NCBI RefSeq assembly: GCF_014837175.1
Contig: NZ_JACYFR010000005.1
Location: forward strand, 248,001-312,000
Direction: 5' to 3'
Source: Cellulomonas sp. JH27-2
GTDB taxonomy: Bacteria; Actinomycetota; Actinomycetes; Actinomycetales; Cellulomonadaceae
DNA length: 64,000 nucleotides
Shown here piece after piece: positions 27,849 to 36,895 of this stretch (position 1 is the stretch's first letter; each line of letters opens with the position of its first letter). A program made the position numbers and the translations under genes. Under the pieces are notes generated by a model. The model had not been told where the DNA came from. It did no database searches and saw only the letters and a program-made list of their open reading frames with translations.

Positions 27849-29036
27849 TTGTACCGCCTGACGCCCAGCACGCAGAGCTACGCCTGGGGCTCGACGACGG
27901 CCATCCAGGACATCCTGCGCACGCTCCCGGACGGGCAGCCGCTTGCGGAGGCCTGGTTCGGCGCCCACCCCAGCGCACCCGCGCAGGTGGACGACGGGCG
28001 CTCGCTCGACAAGCTCATCGCGGAGGACCCGAAGCACGCGCTCGGTGCCGGCGCTGCGGCGCGGTTCGGTGAGCACCTGCCCTACCTGCTCAAGCTCATC
28101 GCGGCCGACGCCCCGCTGTCGTTGCAGGTGCACCCGGACCGCAAGCGCGCCCAGGCGGGCTTCAACGCCGAGAACGCGCACAAGGTCCCGCTGACCTCGC
28201 CCGAGCGCAGCTACAAGGACCCCAACCACAAGCCCGAGCTGGTCTACGCGCTCACCCGGTTCGACGCGATGGTGGGCTTCCGGGCCCCTCGTCGGGCGGC
28301 GGAGCTCCTGGACGGTCTCGACGTCCCGCTGGCCGCGCGGCTGAGCAAGATCCTGACGGCCGACCCGACACCGGCGGGTGTGCGGACCGCGTTCTCGTCG
28401 TTGTTGTCGAAGGACACCCGCCCGGGCAAGAAGGACGTCGCCCGGTTCGCTGCCGCGTGCGCACGCCGGCTCGAGGACGGGTCCCCGTCGCCGCGCACCG
28501 ACCGGACGGTCATGCGGCTGGCCGCGGCCTACCCGGGCGACCCGGGTGCGGTGACGTCCGTGCTGCTCAACCCGGTGACGCTGCGTCCCGGCGAGGCGCT
28601 GTTCGTGCCCGCCCGCACGGTCCACGCCTACCTCAGCGGCGCGGCCGTCGAGATCATGGCGAACTCCGACAACGTGCTGCGGGCGGGGCTCACCACCAAG
28701 CACGTCGACACCGCGGAGCTGCTGTCCACGCTCGACACGGTCGCGGCGCCGCCCATCCGCATCGCCCCGGAGCGCGTCTTCACCTCTACCGAGATCTACT
28801 ACGCGCCGGTGGACGACTTCGAGCTGTCCGTCACGCGGTTGACGGACGAGGGCACGGCGCGCATCCCCGGCCGCGGGCCCCGGGTGCTGCTGTGCATCGA
28901 GGGCGAGGTCGAGGTGCACGGCGAGCACGACGGCACGCTCGTCCTGCAGCGCGGCCAGGCGGCGTTCGCGCCGGCCGCGGACGGCCCGCTGACCGCCCGC
29001 GGCGACGGGGTGCTCGTCCAGGCGGACGTGCCCTGA
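27849..29036 (+). CDS. manA: Mannose-6-phosphate isomerase, class I
   Basis: Zinc-dependent interconversion of mannose 6-phosphate and fructose 6-phosphate, feeding GDP-mannose for glycans. It has 395 residues. The N-terminal YAWGSTTAIQDIL, the zinc region LSLQVHPDRKRAQ with KPELVYALTRF, and VPARTVHAYLSGAAVEIMANSDNVLRAGLT are all typical of type I enzymes. The start codon is TTG, supported by GGGGAG five bases upstream. It may serve the polymer locus at the right of the window or general mannosylation. It is convergent with the HAD phosphatase gene. Confidence 0.93.
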   Translation: MYRLTPSTQSYAWGSTTAIQDILRTLPDGQPLAEAWFGAHPSAPAQVDDGRSLDKLIAEDPKHALGAGAAARFGEHLPYLLKLIAADAPLSLQVHPDRKRAQAGFNAENAHKVPLTSPERSYKDPNHKPELVYALTRFDAMVGFRAPRRAAELLDGLDVPLAARLSKILTADPTPAGVRTAFSSLLSKDTRPGKKDVARFAAACARRLEDGSPSPRTDRTVMRLAAAYPGDPGAVTSVLLNPVTLRPGEALFVPARTVHAYLSGAAVEIMANSDNVLRAGLTTKHVDTAELLSTLDTVAAPPIRIAPERVFTSTEIYYAPVDDFELSVTRLTDEGTARIPGRGPRVLLCIEGEVEVHGEHDGTLVLQRGQAAFAPAADGPLTARGDGVLVQADVP

Positions 29037-29040
29037 TCGA

Positions 29041-29058
29041 CCGGGCACATCCGCCCGG
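29041..29058. terminator. Short hairpin between manA and the HAD gene
   Basis: CCGGGC and GCCCGG flank a six-base loop in the 27-bp gap between the two convergent stops. Confidence 0.5.
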
Positions 29059-29063
29059 CCGCG

Positions 29064-29933
29064 TCAGGGCAGGTAGTAGTTGGGGTTCGGCAGCTTGAAC
29101 GTGCGGTCCGCGTACCCGCCCTTGAGGTCGCTGTACTGGTCGCCGAAGCTCGCGACGATGTCGTAGCCGAGCGACTCGATGTGCGCACGGGTGGCCGACT
29201 TGTAGTGGATGGTCGTGCAGGAGCCGTTGGGGTCCTCGGCGCACGCGGCCTTGAGGTAGTCCGGGTAGTCGGCGACAGCGGGCTTGGTGAACAGGCCGTC
29301 CTCGCCGTCGCTCAGCGTGGTCGGGGCGGGGTAGCCCGCGTCGACACCCACGCCGTCGGCGGTCAGGTTGCCGAGCGTCGCGGCCTCCTGCGCGGCGGGG
29401 CGGCCGGTCAGGAAGACGATCGCGTACCCGGCCTTGGCGGCCTTCGTCGCCATCTCGACCATGCCGGGGGTGGCGGGGAAGCGCTGGTCGGTGACGAACT
29501 GCGCGTTCGTCGTCGGGTTGTACGCCCAGTTGCTCGCCAGCTCGTAGTTCCACGTCGTCAGCGTCGTGTCGTCGACGTCCATGACGATCGCCTTGGTCTT
29601 CTTCGTGCCCTTCGTCGACCCGTGCTTCTGGCCACGCGGGTCCTGGACGGCGGCGAGCCAGCGCGTGCCGGCCTTGGCGACGCCGCTCGCCTCCTTCGCG
29701 TAGCTCCCGTCGGGTGCGAACGTCCCGGTGCCCAGCGGGTCGCCGTAGTAGTTGCGGATCTGCTGGCGCAGGACGTCGATGTTGGTGACCTGGTCGGCAT
29801 GGCGCGGGGTCGAGGTCTTGATCGCCGGCTGGGCGGTGGCCGCGTAGGCGACGCCGCCGCCGACGAGGGTGACGGCGAGGGCGGCCGTGACGAGGGTGGT
29901 GCGCCGCGAGAGGCGGCGGGTGCGCAGGCTCAT
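29064..29933 (-). CDS. Secreted HAD-superfamily acid phosphatase (class B-like)
   Basis: A 289-residue exported protein. The N-terminus is basic (MSLRTRRLSRR) and is followed by a hydrophobic core and AYAATAQPA, a likely signal-peptidase site. The HAD motif I is VMDVDDTTL at about residue 118 (nucleophile Asp), motif II is in VFLTGRPAAQEAA, and the later YDIVASFGDQYSDLKGG matches motif IV. This places it in the HAD IIIB acid phosphatase group, related to plant and bacterial class B enzymes. It probably releases phosphate from organic esters outside the cell. AAGGAG precedes the ATG. Confidence 0.88.
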   Translation of the reverse strand: MSLRTRRLSRRTTLVTAALAVTLVGGGVAYAATAQPAIKTSTPRHADQVTNIDVLRQQIRNYYGDPLGTGTFAPDGSYAKEASGVAKAGTRWLAAVQDPRGQKHGSTKGTKKTKAIVMDVDDTTLTTWNYELASNWAYNPTTNAQFVTDQRFPATPGMVEMATKAAKAGYAIVFLTGRPAAQEAATLGNLTADGVGVDAGYPAPTTLSDGEDGLFTKPAVADYPDYLKAACAEDPNGSCTTIHYKSATRAHIESLGYDIVASFGDQYSDLKGGYADRTFKLPNPNYYLP

Positions 29934-30011
29934 CTCATCTGCTCCTTGGGGGGAGGAATCGGACGCACGCCACGCTAGCCCCGGGCACCGGTTCCGGCGC
30001 GACGGGACGGC

Positions 30012-30518
30012 TCAGTGCGCGAGCGTCCTGCCCGGCCGCCCCGTGAACACCCACTTCTTGTAGCCGACGTACCGCAGCACCGTCCCGATCGCGATGCCCA
30101 GCACGGTCGACACGTTGTCCTCCGTCTGCGACGTCAGGTCCAGCGTGTAGTGCGAGAACGCGAGCGTCAGGATCGGGATGACCGCGCAGGCCACGTTGAT
30201 GACCGCGAAGACGAACAGCTCGCGACCGCGCTGCGGCGTCGCCTGCGCCGCGAACGTCCAGTGCCGGTTGCCGAGCCAGCTCACGAGCGTCGCGGCCGCC
30301 ACCGAGATGACCTTGGCGGTGATCGGCTTCGCCTCGAGCACGTGCCCCGGACCGAACCGCAGCAGGTTGAACAGGCCCAGGTCGACGACGAACGCCACGC
30401 CGCCCACCGACAGGAAGCGCGCGATCTCGAGCGCCCGCGCCCGTGCGACGACCCACGTGGCCGCGGCCGGCGGTGCGGGGGGACGAGCGCCGAGGTCGGC
30501 TTCGTCGGTCTCGTTCAC
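30012..30518 (-). CDS. GtrA-family membrane protein
   Basis: A 168-residue protein with four membrane helices after a cytosolic tail of about 35 residues. The GtrA signature segments are RFLSVGGVAFVVDLGLFNLL and WLGNRHWTF, and near the end YVGYKKWVF. Family members are thought to help move or hold polyprenyl-linked sugars for later transfer to cell-surface polymers. AGGAG precedes the GTG at 30518. It lies close to purK but on the opposite strand, and no partner GtrB-type glycosyltransferase is adjacent. Confidence 0.88.
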   Translation of the reverse strand: MNETDEADLGARPPAPPAAATWVVARARALEIARFLSVGGVAFVVDLGLFNLLRFGPGHVLEAKPITAKVISVAAATLVSWLGNRHWTFAAQATPQRGRELFVFAVINVACAVIPILTLAFSHYTLDLTSQTEDNVSTVLGIAIGTVLRYVGYKKWVFTGRPGRTLAH

Positions 30519-30612
30519 GCGTGCTCCTGTCCCGGGGTGCCCCGCTGCGAGGCGTCCCGCGAGGATAGCGCCGGATGCTGGGCGCGCAGGCGCCTGTGCC
30601 ACCTTGCTCGAT

Positions 30613-30618
30613 TAGGCT
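30613..30618 (+). promoter_or_regulatory. -10 element of purK, possibly leaderless
   Basis: TAGGCT ends eight bases before the GTG of purK, and no ribosome site is visible. Confidence 0.55.
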
Positions 30619-30626
30619 CCGGTCCC

Positions 30627-31763
30627 GTGAGTGCTCCCGTGGTGGCCGTGGTCGGTGGTGGGCAGCTGGCCCGCATGATGGCGCCGGCGGCGACCGCGCT
30701 GGGGGTCCACCTGCGGGTGCTGGTGGAGAGCGACACGTCGTCGGCTGCGCAGGTCGTCGTCGACGCGCCCGTGGGCGGTGCCGCGGACCGGGACGCCGTG
30801 GCCGCGATCGCCGTCGGGGCGGACGTGCTGACGTTCGAGCACGAGCACGTGCCGTACGACCTGCTCGACGAGCTCGCCGCGGAGGGTGTCGCCGTGCATC
30901 CCGGCACCGCGGCCCTGCTGCACGCGCAGGACAAGATCGTCATGCGCCGCAGGCTGACCGACCTGGGCGTGCCGTGCCCGGTGTGGACCGAGCTGCCCGA
31001 CGTCGCCGCGCTGCAGGCCTTCCTGGCCGAGCACGGCGAGGCCGTCGTCAAGACGTCCCGCGGCGGCTACGACGGCAAGGGCGTGCGCGTCGTGCGCGCG
31101 GCTGACGAGGTCCTCGACTGGTTTGCCGCGGCCGACGACGGCGGCGCGCCGCTGCTCGCCGAGCAGAAGGTGCCGTTCGCCCGCGAGCTCGCCGTTCTCG
31201 TCGCACGCCGGCCGTCGGGCGAGCTGCGCACGTGGCCCGTCGTGGAGTCGATCCAGCGTGACGGCGTGTGCTCGGAGGTCGTCGCGCCCGCGCCCGACCT
31301 GGACCCGGCCGTGGCCGCGCAGGCCCTGGACGTCGCGACGCGCGTCGCCGAGGGGCTGGGCGTCACCGGCGTGCTCGCGGTCGAGCTGTTCGAGGTCGAC
31401 GGCGGCGTCGTCGTGAACGAGCTCGCGATGCGCCCGCACAACTCCGGTCACTGGACCATCGACGGCGCCGTGACCAGCCAGTTCGAGCAGCACCTGCGTG
31501 CCGTCCTGGACCTGCCGCTGGGTGACACGTCGGCCCGTGCACCCTGGACGGTGATGGCGAACGTCCTCGGCAGCACGCACGACGACCTCACGGACGCCCT
31601 GGCCGACGTGCTGGCGTCCGACCCGGGCGCGAAGGTGCAGCTCTACGGCAAGGACGTCCGTCCCGGCCGCAAGCTCGGGCACGTGAACGTCAGCGGTGAC
31701 GACCTGGCCGACGTCCGCCGACGTGCTCTCGCAGCGGCCGCGATCCTGCGCGGCGACGCCTGA
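30627..31763 (+). CDS. purK: N5-carboxyaminoimidazole ribonucleotide synthase
   Basis: ATP- and bicarbonate-dependent carboxylation of AIR to N5-CAIR in purine synthesis; 378 residues. It is an ATP-grasp enzyme: VVGGGQLARMMAPAA at the N-terminus, QDKIVMRRRLTDLGVPCP, the grasp segments AVVKTSRGGYDGKGV and LLAEQKVPFARELAVLV, and the ligand region ELAMRPHNSGHWT. The GTG at 30627 seems leaderless. The partner purE lies 756 bp further on, after an oppositely oriented toxin-antitoxin pair, an unusual break in the purK-purE arrangement. Confidence 0.95.
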   Translation: MSAPVVAVVGGGQLARMMAPAATALGVHLRVLVESDTSSAAQVVVDAPVGGAADRDAVAAIAVGADVLTFEHEHVPYDLLDELAAEGVAVHPGTAALLHAQDKIVMRRRLTDLGVPCPVWTELPDVAALQAFLAEHGEAVVKTSRGGYDGKGVRVVRAADEVLDWFAAADDGGAPLLAEQKVPFARELAVLVARRPSGELRTWPVVESIQRDGVCSEVVAPAPDLDPAVAAQALDVATRVAEGLGVTGVLAVELFEVDGGVVVNELAMRPHNSGHWTIDGAVTSQFEQHLRAVLDLPLGDTSARAPWTVMANVLGSTHDDLTDALADVLASDPGAKVQLYGKDVRPGRKLGHVNVSGDDLADVRRRALAAAAILRGDA

Positions 31764-31775
31764 CGCCCTGGTAGG

Positions 31776-32177
31776 TCAGGAGGGCACAGCCGTCGCGAGC
31801 CCGGCCGCCGTGGACGCAGCAGCCATGCGGGCGTCGTAGGTCGCGACCGTGAGCGAGCCTGGCGCCAGCGCGTCGAGCTCCAGCGCGCTCGCCACGTGGA
31901 GTGCGTCGAGCGTGCGCAGCGTGACCGCCGTCGACCCCACGAGCGCGGCGCGTCTCCGGACGGCGGACGTGATCTCGAGCCGCACGACGCCGCGGAGCAG
32001 CTCCTCGCCGAGAACCACCGGCACCCTGCGGCGCGTCAGCGTGAGGGCCAGCTCGACCTCGGCGAGGACCGAGGTGAGCAGCGGTCCGGGCCGCTCGTCG
32101 AGCCAGCGCTCGAGCGCCGCCGACTCGGGCTCCTCGACCACCAGCTTCGCCAGTGCGCTCGTGTCGAGATAGATCAC
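31776..32177 (-). CDS. PIN-domain ribonuclease toxin (VapC-like)
   Basis: A 133-residue PIN-domain protein with the acidic active-site residues expected: D5 in [13 protein letters not shown], a glutamate in [10 protein letters not shown], the aspartate in [15 protein letters not shown], and the late [13 protein letters not shown] TYDARM. Family members cut tRNA or rRNA when freed from their antitoxin. The ATG overlaps the antitoxin stop as ATGA. Length and motifs are intact, so it looks active. It lies between purK and purE on the other strand. Confidence 0.92.
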   Translation of the reverse strand: MIYLDTSALAKLVVEEPESAALERWLDERPGPLLTSVLAEVELALTLTRRRVPVVLGEELLRGVVRLEITSAVRRRAALVGSTAVTLRTLDALHVASALELDALAPGSLTVATYDARMAAASTAAGLATAVPS

Positions 32178-32440
32178 GGGCGATCTGCCCGCAGGTCCTC
32201 GAGGATCTCGGTCGTGGTCGGGCCTGCCTCGGGGACGACCCGGGCGGGTCGGACGGCACTCGGGTCCGCCGGGAGCGCCCAGCCCGCCGCGACCAGGTCG
32301 GCCAGCACGTCGGGCTGGACCGGGACGATGCGCGCCACCGGGTGCCCGTTCCGGGTCACCTCGACCGTCTGCCCGCTCGCGACGACCGCGAGCACGCCCG
32401 CGGTGTCATGGCTGAGCCGACGCACCGTCGTCCTCTCCAT
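32174..32440 (-). CDS. Antitoxin, Phd/YefM-like, partner of the PIN toxin
   Basis: An 88-residue antitoxin. The N-terminal half has the Phd/YefM fold signature ([37 protein letters not shown]), which binds DNA. The C-terminal half, with a proline-rich segment and [14 protein letters not shown], would wrap the toxin. The ATG at 32440 lies six bases behind a TACGGT -10 element and has no ribosome site, so it looks leaderless. A GTG at 32467 would add nine residues but overlaps the promoter. It probably represses its own operon. Confidence 0.88.
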   Translation of the reverse strand: MERTTVRRLSHDTAGVLAVVASGQTVEVTRNGHPVARIVPVQPDVLADLVAAGWALPADPSAVRPARVVPEAGPTTTEILEDLRADRP

Positions 32441-32446
32441 CGCGCG

Positions 32447-32468
32447 ACCGTACCACGGGTGTACCACA
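32447..32468 (-). promoter_or_regulatory. Promoter and candidate operator of the toxin-antitoxin pair
   Basis: On the minus strand GTGGTAC occurs twice (the second copy merging into the TACGGT -10), 11 bp apart. Direct repeats at the -10 are plausible binding sites for the antitoxin. Confidence 0.45.
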
Positions 32469-32519
32469 GGCGATGATGGGCTCGCCCCCTACGGTTGTGC
32501 GGACGGACGGAGAGTGTCG

Positions 32520-33059
32520 ATGGCTGCAGGTGCCCTGGTCGGGATCGTCATGGGGTCGGACTCCGACTGGCCCGTGATGCAGGCGGCTGCCGACGCGCTG
32601 GCGGAGTTCGACGTGCCCGTCGAGGTCGACGTCGTCTCCGCGCACCGCCAGCCCGACAAGATGGTCGAGTACGGCCGGACGGCCGCCGACCGCGGGCTGC
32701 ACGCGATCGTCGCGGGCGCCGGCGGTGCCGCGCACCTGCCCGGCATGCTCGCCTCCGTCACCACGCTGCCCGTCATCGGCGTCCCGGTCCCGCTGGCGTA
32801 CCTCGACGGCATGGACTCGCTGCTGTCGATCGTGCAGATGCCCGCGGGAGTGCCGGTCGCGACCGTCTCCGTGGGCGGGGCGCGCAACGCGGGGCTGCTC
32901 GCGGTGCGCATCCTCGCGTCGGGGACCGACGAGTCGTCGGCCCGCTTGCGTGCCGCGATGAGCGCGTTCCAGGACGGGCTGCGCGCGCAGGCCGACGCCA
33001 AGGGCGAGCGCCTGCGCGGCCAGGTCGGTGGCCGGTCGGGCATCGGCTTCCAGGCGTGA
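32520..33059 (+). CDS. purE: N5-carboxyaminoimidazole ribonucleotide mutase
   Basis: Converts N5-CAIR (the PurK product) to CAIR in purine synthesis; class I PurE of 179 residues. The signature [14 protein letters not shown], the [12 protein letters not shown] region with the catalytic histidine, and [14 protein letters not shown] are intact. GGAG stands seven bases before the ATG at 32520. A GTG two codons upstream is possible. A TACGGT -10-like element at 32489-32494 could drive it separately from purK, which fits with the intervening toxin-antitoxin genes. Confidence 0.95.
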   Translation: MAAGALVGIVMGSDSDWPVMQAAADALAEFDVPVEVDVVSAHRQPDKMVEYGRTAADRGLHAIVAGAGGAAHLPGMLASVTTLPVIGVPVPLAYLDGMDSLLSIVQMPAGVPVATVSVGGARNAGLLAVRILASGTDESSARLRAAMSAFQDGLRAQADAKGERLRGQVGGRSGIGFQA

Positions 33060-33072
33060 CGCCCGGACCCGC

Positions 33073-34458
33073 TCAGGAGGGCAGGCCTCCCACCTTGCCG
33101 GCCTCGAGGCTGCCGTCGGCGATGTCCTCGAAGAACTTCGGGGTCTTCTTCGGGTCGAGCTGGACCGTGGAGCCGACGCCGCCGGGGCGGTAGTCGAGGT
33201 CCTTGATCGGGGGCGTCCCCGTGATGCCGCCGTCGCCGTTGGCCGCCTTGAAGGCCAGGGCCATCTTGGCCAGGTCCACCATGCCCATGTCCTCGTCGAC
33301 CGTCAGCGCGCCCGTGGCGGCGTCGATCAGACCCACCTGCTGCGACGGGTGGAAGACCAGCGACTTCGGATCGACCTTGCCCATGATCGCGGAGACGAGC
33401 TGGCGCTGGCGCTGGGCGCGGCCGATGTCGCCCTGCGGGTCGGACTTGCGCATGCGCGCGAACGCGAGCGCCTTCTTGCCGCCCACCTCGTGGCAGCCGG
33501 CCTTCCAGCTCAGGTGCGAGTCCTTGTCCTTGACCGTCTTGTCGTAGCAGAGCCGCACCCCGCCGACGCCGTCGACGACGTCCTTGACGCCCGCCATGCC
33601 GATCTCCGCGTAGTGGTCGATCGTCATGCCGGACAGCTTCTCGACCGTCTCGACGAGCAGCGGCGCGCCGCCCCACGCGAACGCGGCGTTGAGCTTGCCG
33701 TGGCCGTGGCCGGGGATGGCGACGTACGTGTCGCGGGGGAGCGAGATCAGGGCCGTCGGGCCGTTGTCCGGGACGTGCAGCAGCAGGATCGTGTCGGTGC
33801 GCGCACCGACCGTCCCGTCGTCCTTCACGCCACCGTCGGCGCGGGAGTCGGAGCCGGTGAGCAGGTAGGTGGTGCCGGGCGTTCCCGTCGCGCCCGAGAG
33901 CGCGTCGGTGTGCTGGATCTTGCCGTTCGCCCACATGACGAGCCCGATCGGCCACGCCAGCATCGCGATCAGCAGCACCGCGACGATGCCGATGACCAGC
34001 GCCTTGCGGGAGCGACGCTTCCTGCCCGGTGCCTGCCCCTCGCCCTGAGCCTCGGGGGTGCCGTGCGGCGGGGTGCCCGATCCGCCCGGGCGCGTGCTCG
34101 CGCCGGTGGGGTTGTGGCCGGTCGTGTGCCCGCTCGTCGAGCGAGGACCGGACGCGGCGGTGCGCGGGGCGGCCGTGGCCGCGCGCGGGGTGCCCGCCGA
34201 GGAACGCGGCGGGACGCTGGCCGGTGCCGGGCGCGCGGCACGGTCGTCGGGTGCCGCCGGGCGTGCCGCGGCGCGGGGTGCGGGGCGGGGCGCGGCCGGG
34301 CGCGCGGACGCGCCTCGGGGGGTGACGGGCATGATGCGCGTCTCGGGCTGCTCACCCACGACGACGGGCTCGGCGGCGTCCTGCGCGGGCCGTGAGACCC
34401 GGGCGCCGGGTGCGAAGCTGGGCGGAGCGGCTGGGCGACGCGGTTGGTCGGGGCTCAT
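33073..34458 (-). CDS. LCP-family (LytR-CpsA-Psr) wall polymer ligase
   Basis: A 461-residue protein that probably transfers undecaprenyl-linked polymers (teichoic acid, arabinogalactan-like or capsule) to peptidoglycan. The first 145 residues are a cytosolic Pro/Ala/Arg-rich tail. A single helix (about 151-175, KALVIGIVAVLLIAML) follows, then the extracellular LCP domain with TYLLTGSDSRAD, ARTDTILLLHV, SLPRDTYVAIPG and FARMRKSDPQGDIGRAQRQ, whose Arg and Asp residues bind the pyrophosphate. GGGAG precedes the ATG at 34458. It is the second gene of an operon with the next LCP gene, 11 bp apart. Confidence 0.92.
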   Translation of the reverse strand: MSPDQPRRPAAPPSFAPGARVSRPAQDAAEPVVVGEQPETRIMPVTPRGASARPAAPRPAPRAAARPAAPDDRAARPAPASVPPRSSAGTPRAATAAPRTAASGPRSTSGHTTGHNPTGASTRPGGSGTPPHGTPEAQGEGQAPGRKRRSRKALVIGIVAVLLIAMLAWPIGLVMWANGKIQHTDALSGATGTPGTTYLLTGSDSRADGGVKDDGTVGARTDTILLLHVPDNGPTALISLPRDTYVAIPGHGHGKLNAAFAWGGAPLLVETVEKLSGMTIDHYAEIGMAGVKDVVDGVGGVRLCYDKTVKDKDSHLSWKAGCHEVGGKKALAFARMRKSDPQGDIGRAQRQRQLVSAIMGKVDPKSLVFHPSQQVGLIDAATGALTVDEDMGMVDLAKMALAFKAANGDGGITGTPPIKDLDYRPGGVGSTVQLDPKKTPKFFEDIADGSLEAGKVGGLPS

Positions 34459-34469
34459 GCGTCTCCCGT

Positions 34470-35738
34470 TCAGGACGTCTTGCAGACGGCCGTCGTGTCC
34501 TCGAGCGTGAAGCTCTCCTTGCCGGGCTGCTTGGTCGTCGCCGGGGTCGGGGTCGCCTTGGGCGTGGCCTTGGTCGTCTCGCTGGTGGACGAGGACGGGC
34601 TCGACGACGCGGTCGACGACGGCTCGGGCGTGGCCGCCTTCTTGCCGTCCAACGGCTCGTCGTTGGCCATCCGGTCCCAGATCACCGCAGCCTCCGACGT
34701 CCACTGCACACGGTTGTGGTCGGCCGGGTAGGCGCCCCACGGAATCGTCATGAACGTGATGTTGCCACCTCGGATGTTCCTCATCGAGTAGGCGAGGCCG
34801 GCCATGTCGGTGACGGACAGACCCTTGTCGGTCGTGACGGAGCTCGTCGCGGCGCCCAGCAGGCTCAGCAGCTCGCCTGCGTCTGTCATGACGTTCTTGT
34901 GCAGGATCGACTTCACCATGGCGGCGATGAGCTCCTGCTGGTGGCCGATGCGGTTGGTGTCGGACCCGTCGCCGACGCCCGCGCCCTTGCGCGCACGGGC
35001 GAACCCGAGGGCCTGCTTGCCGTTGAGCGTCTGGTAGCCGGCCGTCAGCTTGAGCTTGGCGTCCTTCGACGTCATGTCGTTCGGGATGCACATCGGCACC
35101 CCTCCCAGCGCGTTGACCATCTTCTCGAAGCCCTCGAAGTCGACGACGACGGAGTGGTCGATGTGCACGCCGGTATTCTTCTCGACGGTCTTCCACGTGC
35201 AGGCCGTCGCGGAGGCGACGTCACCGCCCTGGTCGTAGCCGAACGCGAACGCGGAGTTGAACATGCCGAACGTCGCGCCGGTGTGCTTGCCGTTGGTCAG
35301 CTTGCACGACGGGATGTCGACCATCGAGTCACGCGGGATCGAGACCGCGTCCACGCGCGAGCGGTCCGCGGAGACGTGCAGGACGATCGTCGTGTCCGAG
35401 CGCATGCCCCCGATGTGGCCGCCGATCGACTCGTTGTCGTCGCCCTCACGCGAGTCCGAGCCCAGCAGCAGGATGTTGACGTCCTGCCCGGCGTTCGGGT
35501 CGTTCGGGTCGGCGGACTTGGTGGGGCGCGGCTCGTCGGCCACCAGGTTGCCGACGTCGATGTGCGACACGTTCCCGTTGATGCGCGCGTAGGTCGCTGC
35601 GGCACCCCCGACACCGAACGCCAGGAGCGCGACGACGGCGAGGGACGTGCCTCGCACGATGCGGCGGGTGGCGTGGTGGGTGTGGCGCGAGTGGCGCGCG
35701 GTGCTGAGGCGCGCCGTAGCGGCGTGGCGAACTGTCAC
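34470..35738 (-). CDS. LCP-family (LytR-CpsA-Psr) wall polymer ligase
   Basis: A 422-residue paralogue of the neighbouring LCP gene. A short basic His-rich N-terminus leads to one helix (about 30-50) and an extracellular LCP domain with NILLLGSDSREGD, MRSDTTIVLHVS, SIPRDSMVDIP and FARARKGAGVGDGSDTNRIGHQQ. A Ser/Thr-rich tail ends with a cysteine in TAVCKTS. The GTG at 35738 lies seven bases after TAGGAT, with no ribosome site, so it is leaderless. Two adjacent LCP genes next to an envelope polymer locus fit the final attachment step to the wall. Confidence 0.92.
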   Translation of the reverse strand: MTVRHAATARLSTARHSRHTHHATRRIVRGTSLAVVALLAFGVGGAAATYARINGNVSHIDVGNLVADEPRPTKSADPNDPNAGQDVNILLLGSDSREGDDNESIGGHIGGMRSDTTIVLHVSADRSRVDAVSIPRDSMVDIPSCKLTNGKHTGATFGMFNSAFAFGYDQGGDVASATACTWKTVEKNTGVHIDHSVVVDFEGFEKMVNALGGVPMCIPNDMTSKDAKLKLTAGYQTLNGKQALGFARARKGAGVGDGSDTNRIGHQQELIAAMVKSILHKNVMTDAGELLSLLGAATSSVTTDKGLSVTDMAGLAYSMRNIRGGNITFMTIPWGAYPADHNRVQWTSEAAVIWDRMANDEPLDGKKAATPEPSSTASSSPSSSTSETTKATPKATPTPATTKQPGKESFTLEDTTAVCKTS

Positions 35739-35745
35739 GTCGGAG

Positions 35746-35751
35746 ATCCTA
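35746..35751 (-). promoter_or_regulatory. -10 element, leaderless start of the LCP operon
   Basis: TAGGAT on the minus strand, seven bases before the GTG at 35738. Confidence 0.65.
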
Positions 35752-35865
35752 GGGACGGGTTTCGCGCCACGCGCGGACTGCTGGGTGAGGTGCGGTGGAG
35801 GATCTGTGCAGATCAGCGCACAGGTGCCGCGAAGCGGACGATCCGCTCCGGTAACCGTGGATGGG

Positions 35866-35871
35866 TATGGT
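35866..35871 (+). promoter_or_regulatory. -10 element, leaderless start of galE
   Basis: TATGGT ends seven bases before the GTG at 35879. This argues for the GTG over the ATG at 35861, which would lie upstream of the -10 element. Confidence 0.65.
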
Positions 35872-35878
35872 GCTGGCC

Positions 35879-36880
35879 GTGACGATCATCGTGACCGGCG
35901 GGGCCGGGTACATCGGGGCGCACGTCGTCGACGCGCTCGCTGCGGAGGGCCGCGACGTGGTCGTCGTGGACGACCTGTCGACGGCGTCCGAGGCCCGGGT
36001 GGGCGACCACCCGCTGCACCGATTCGATCTCGCGGCCCCCGACGCCACGGCTCGCCTCACCCAGCTCCTGGGCGACGTCCGCGCCACGGGCGTGGTGCAC
36101 CTGGCCGCCAAGAAGCAGGTCGGGGAGTCCGTCGCCAGGCCCGAGTGGTACTACCGGCAGAACGTGGGCGGCCTCGGGGCCGTGCTCGAGGCGGCGCGCG
36201 CCGTCGGGTGCGACCGCCTCGTCTTCTCGTCGTCGGCCGCCGTCTACGGCGAGCCCGCGGGCGGTGTCGTCGACGAGGACGCCCGGCCCGACCCCATCAA
36301 CCCCTACGGGCAGACCAAGCTGGTGGGCGAGTGGATGATCCGCGCGGCGGCGCGGGCCTGGGGCCTGCGTCAGGTGTCGCTGCGCTACTTCAACGTCGCC
36401 GGCGCCGGTCGCCCCGAGCTGGGTGACCCGGCTGTGCTCAACCTCGTGACGCTGGTCCTCGACCGGTTGGAGCGGGGCGAGGCGCCGCTCGTGTTCGGCG
36501 ACGACTACCCGACGCCCGACGGCACCTGCGTCCGCGACTACGTCCACGTCGCCGACCTGGCCGCCGCGCACGTCGCGGCGCTGGACTACCTCGAGCGCCC
36601 GGCGCCGGCGTACGACACGTTCGACGTCGGTGCGGGGCAGGGGGTCTCGGTGACGCAGATGCTCACGGCGATCGCGTCGGCGACCGGGACCTCGGTGCTG
36701 CCGCAGGTCGTCGACCGCCGCCCCGGCGACCCCGCGGTCCTGGTGGCGACCGCCGCACGCATCCGCACCGAGCTGGGCTGGGAGCCCCGCCGCGGGCTCG
36801 ACGACATCGTCGCGAGCGCATGGTCCGCGTGGCGCGCGCAGCGCGAGGCAGGCGTGGAGCCGATCCGCCCCGCCCGCTGA
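35879..36880 (+). CDS. galE: UDP-glucose 4-epimerase
   Basis: NAD-dependent interconversion of UDP-glucose and UDP-galactose; 333 residues, an extended short-chain dehydrogenase. The nucleotide motif is TGGAGYIGAHV, followed by SSSAAVYGE and the catalytic YGQTK (Tyr-x-x-x-Lys). RYFNVAGAG and CVRDYVHVADLA are typical of GalE. The GTG at 35879 is taken as start because a -10 element sits seven bases before it. It supplies galactose units for the envelope polymers coded to the right. The later genes are the likely users, since no galactose catabolic genes are near. Confidence 0.92.
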   Translation: MTIIVTGGAGYIGAHVVDALAAEGRDVVVVDDLSTASEARVGDHPLHRFDLAAPDATARLTQLLGDVRATGVVHLAAKKQVGESVARPEWYYRQNVGGLGAVLEAARAVGCDRLVFSSSAAVYGEPAGGVVDEDARPDPINPYGQTKLVGEWMIRAAARAWGLRQVSLRYFNVAGAGRPELGDPAVLNLVTLVLDRLERGEAPLVFGDDYPTPDGTCVRDYVHVADLAAAHVAALDYLERPAPAYDTFDVGAGQGVSVTQMLTAIASATGTSVLPQVVDRRPGDPAVLVATAARIRTELGWEPRRGLDDIVASAWSAWRAQREAGVEPIRPAR

Positions 36881-36895
36881 AGGAACGGGCCTCGT

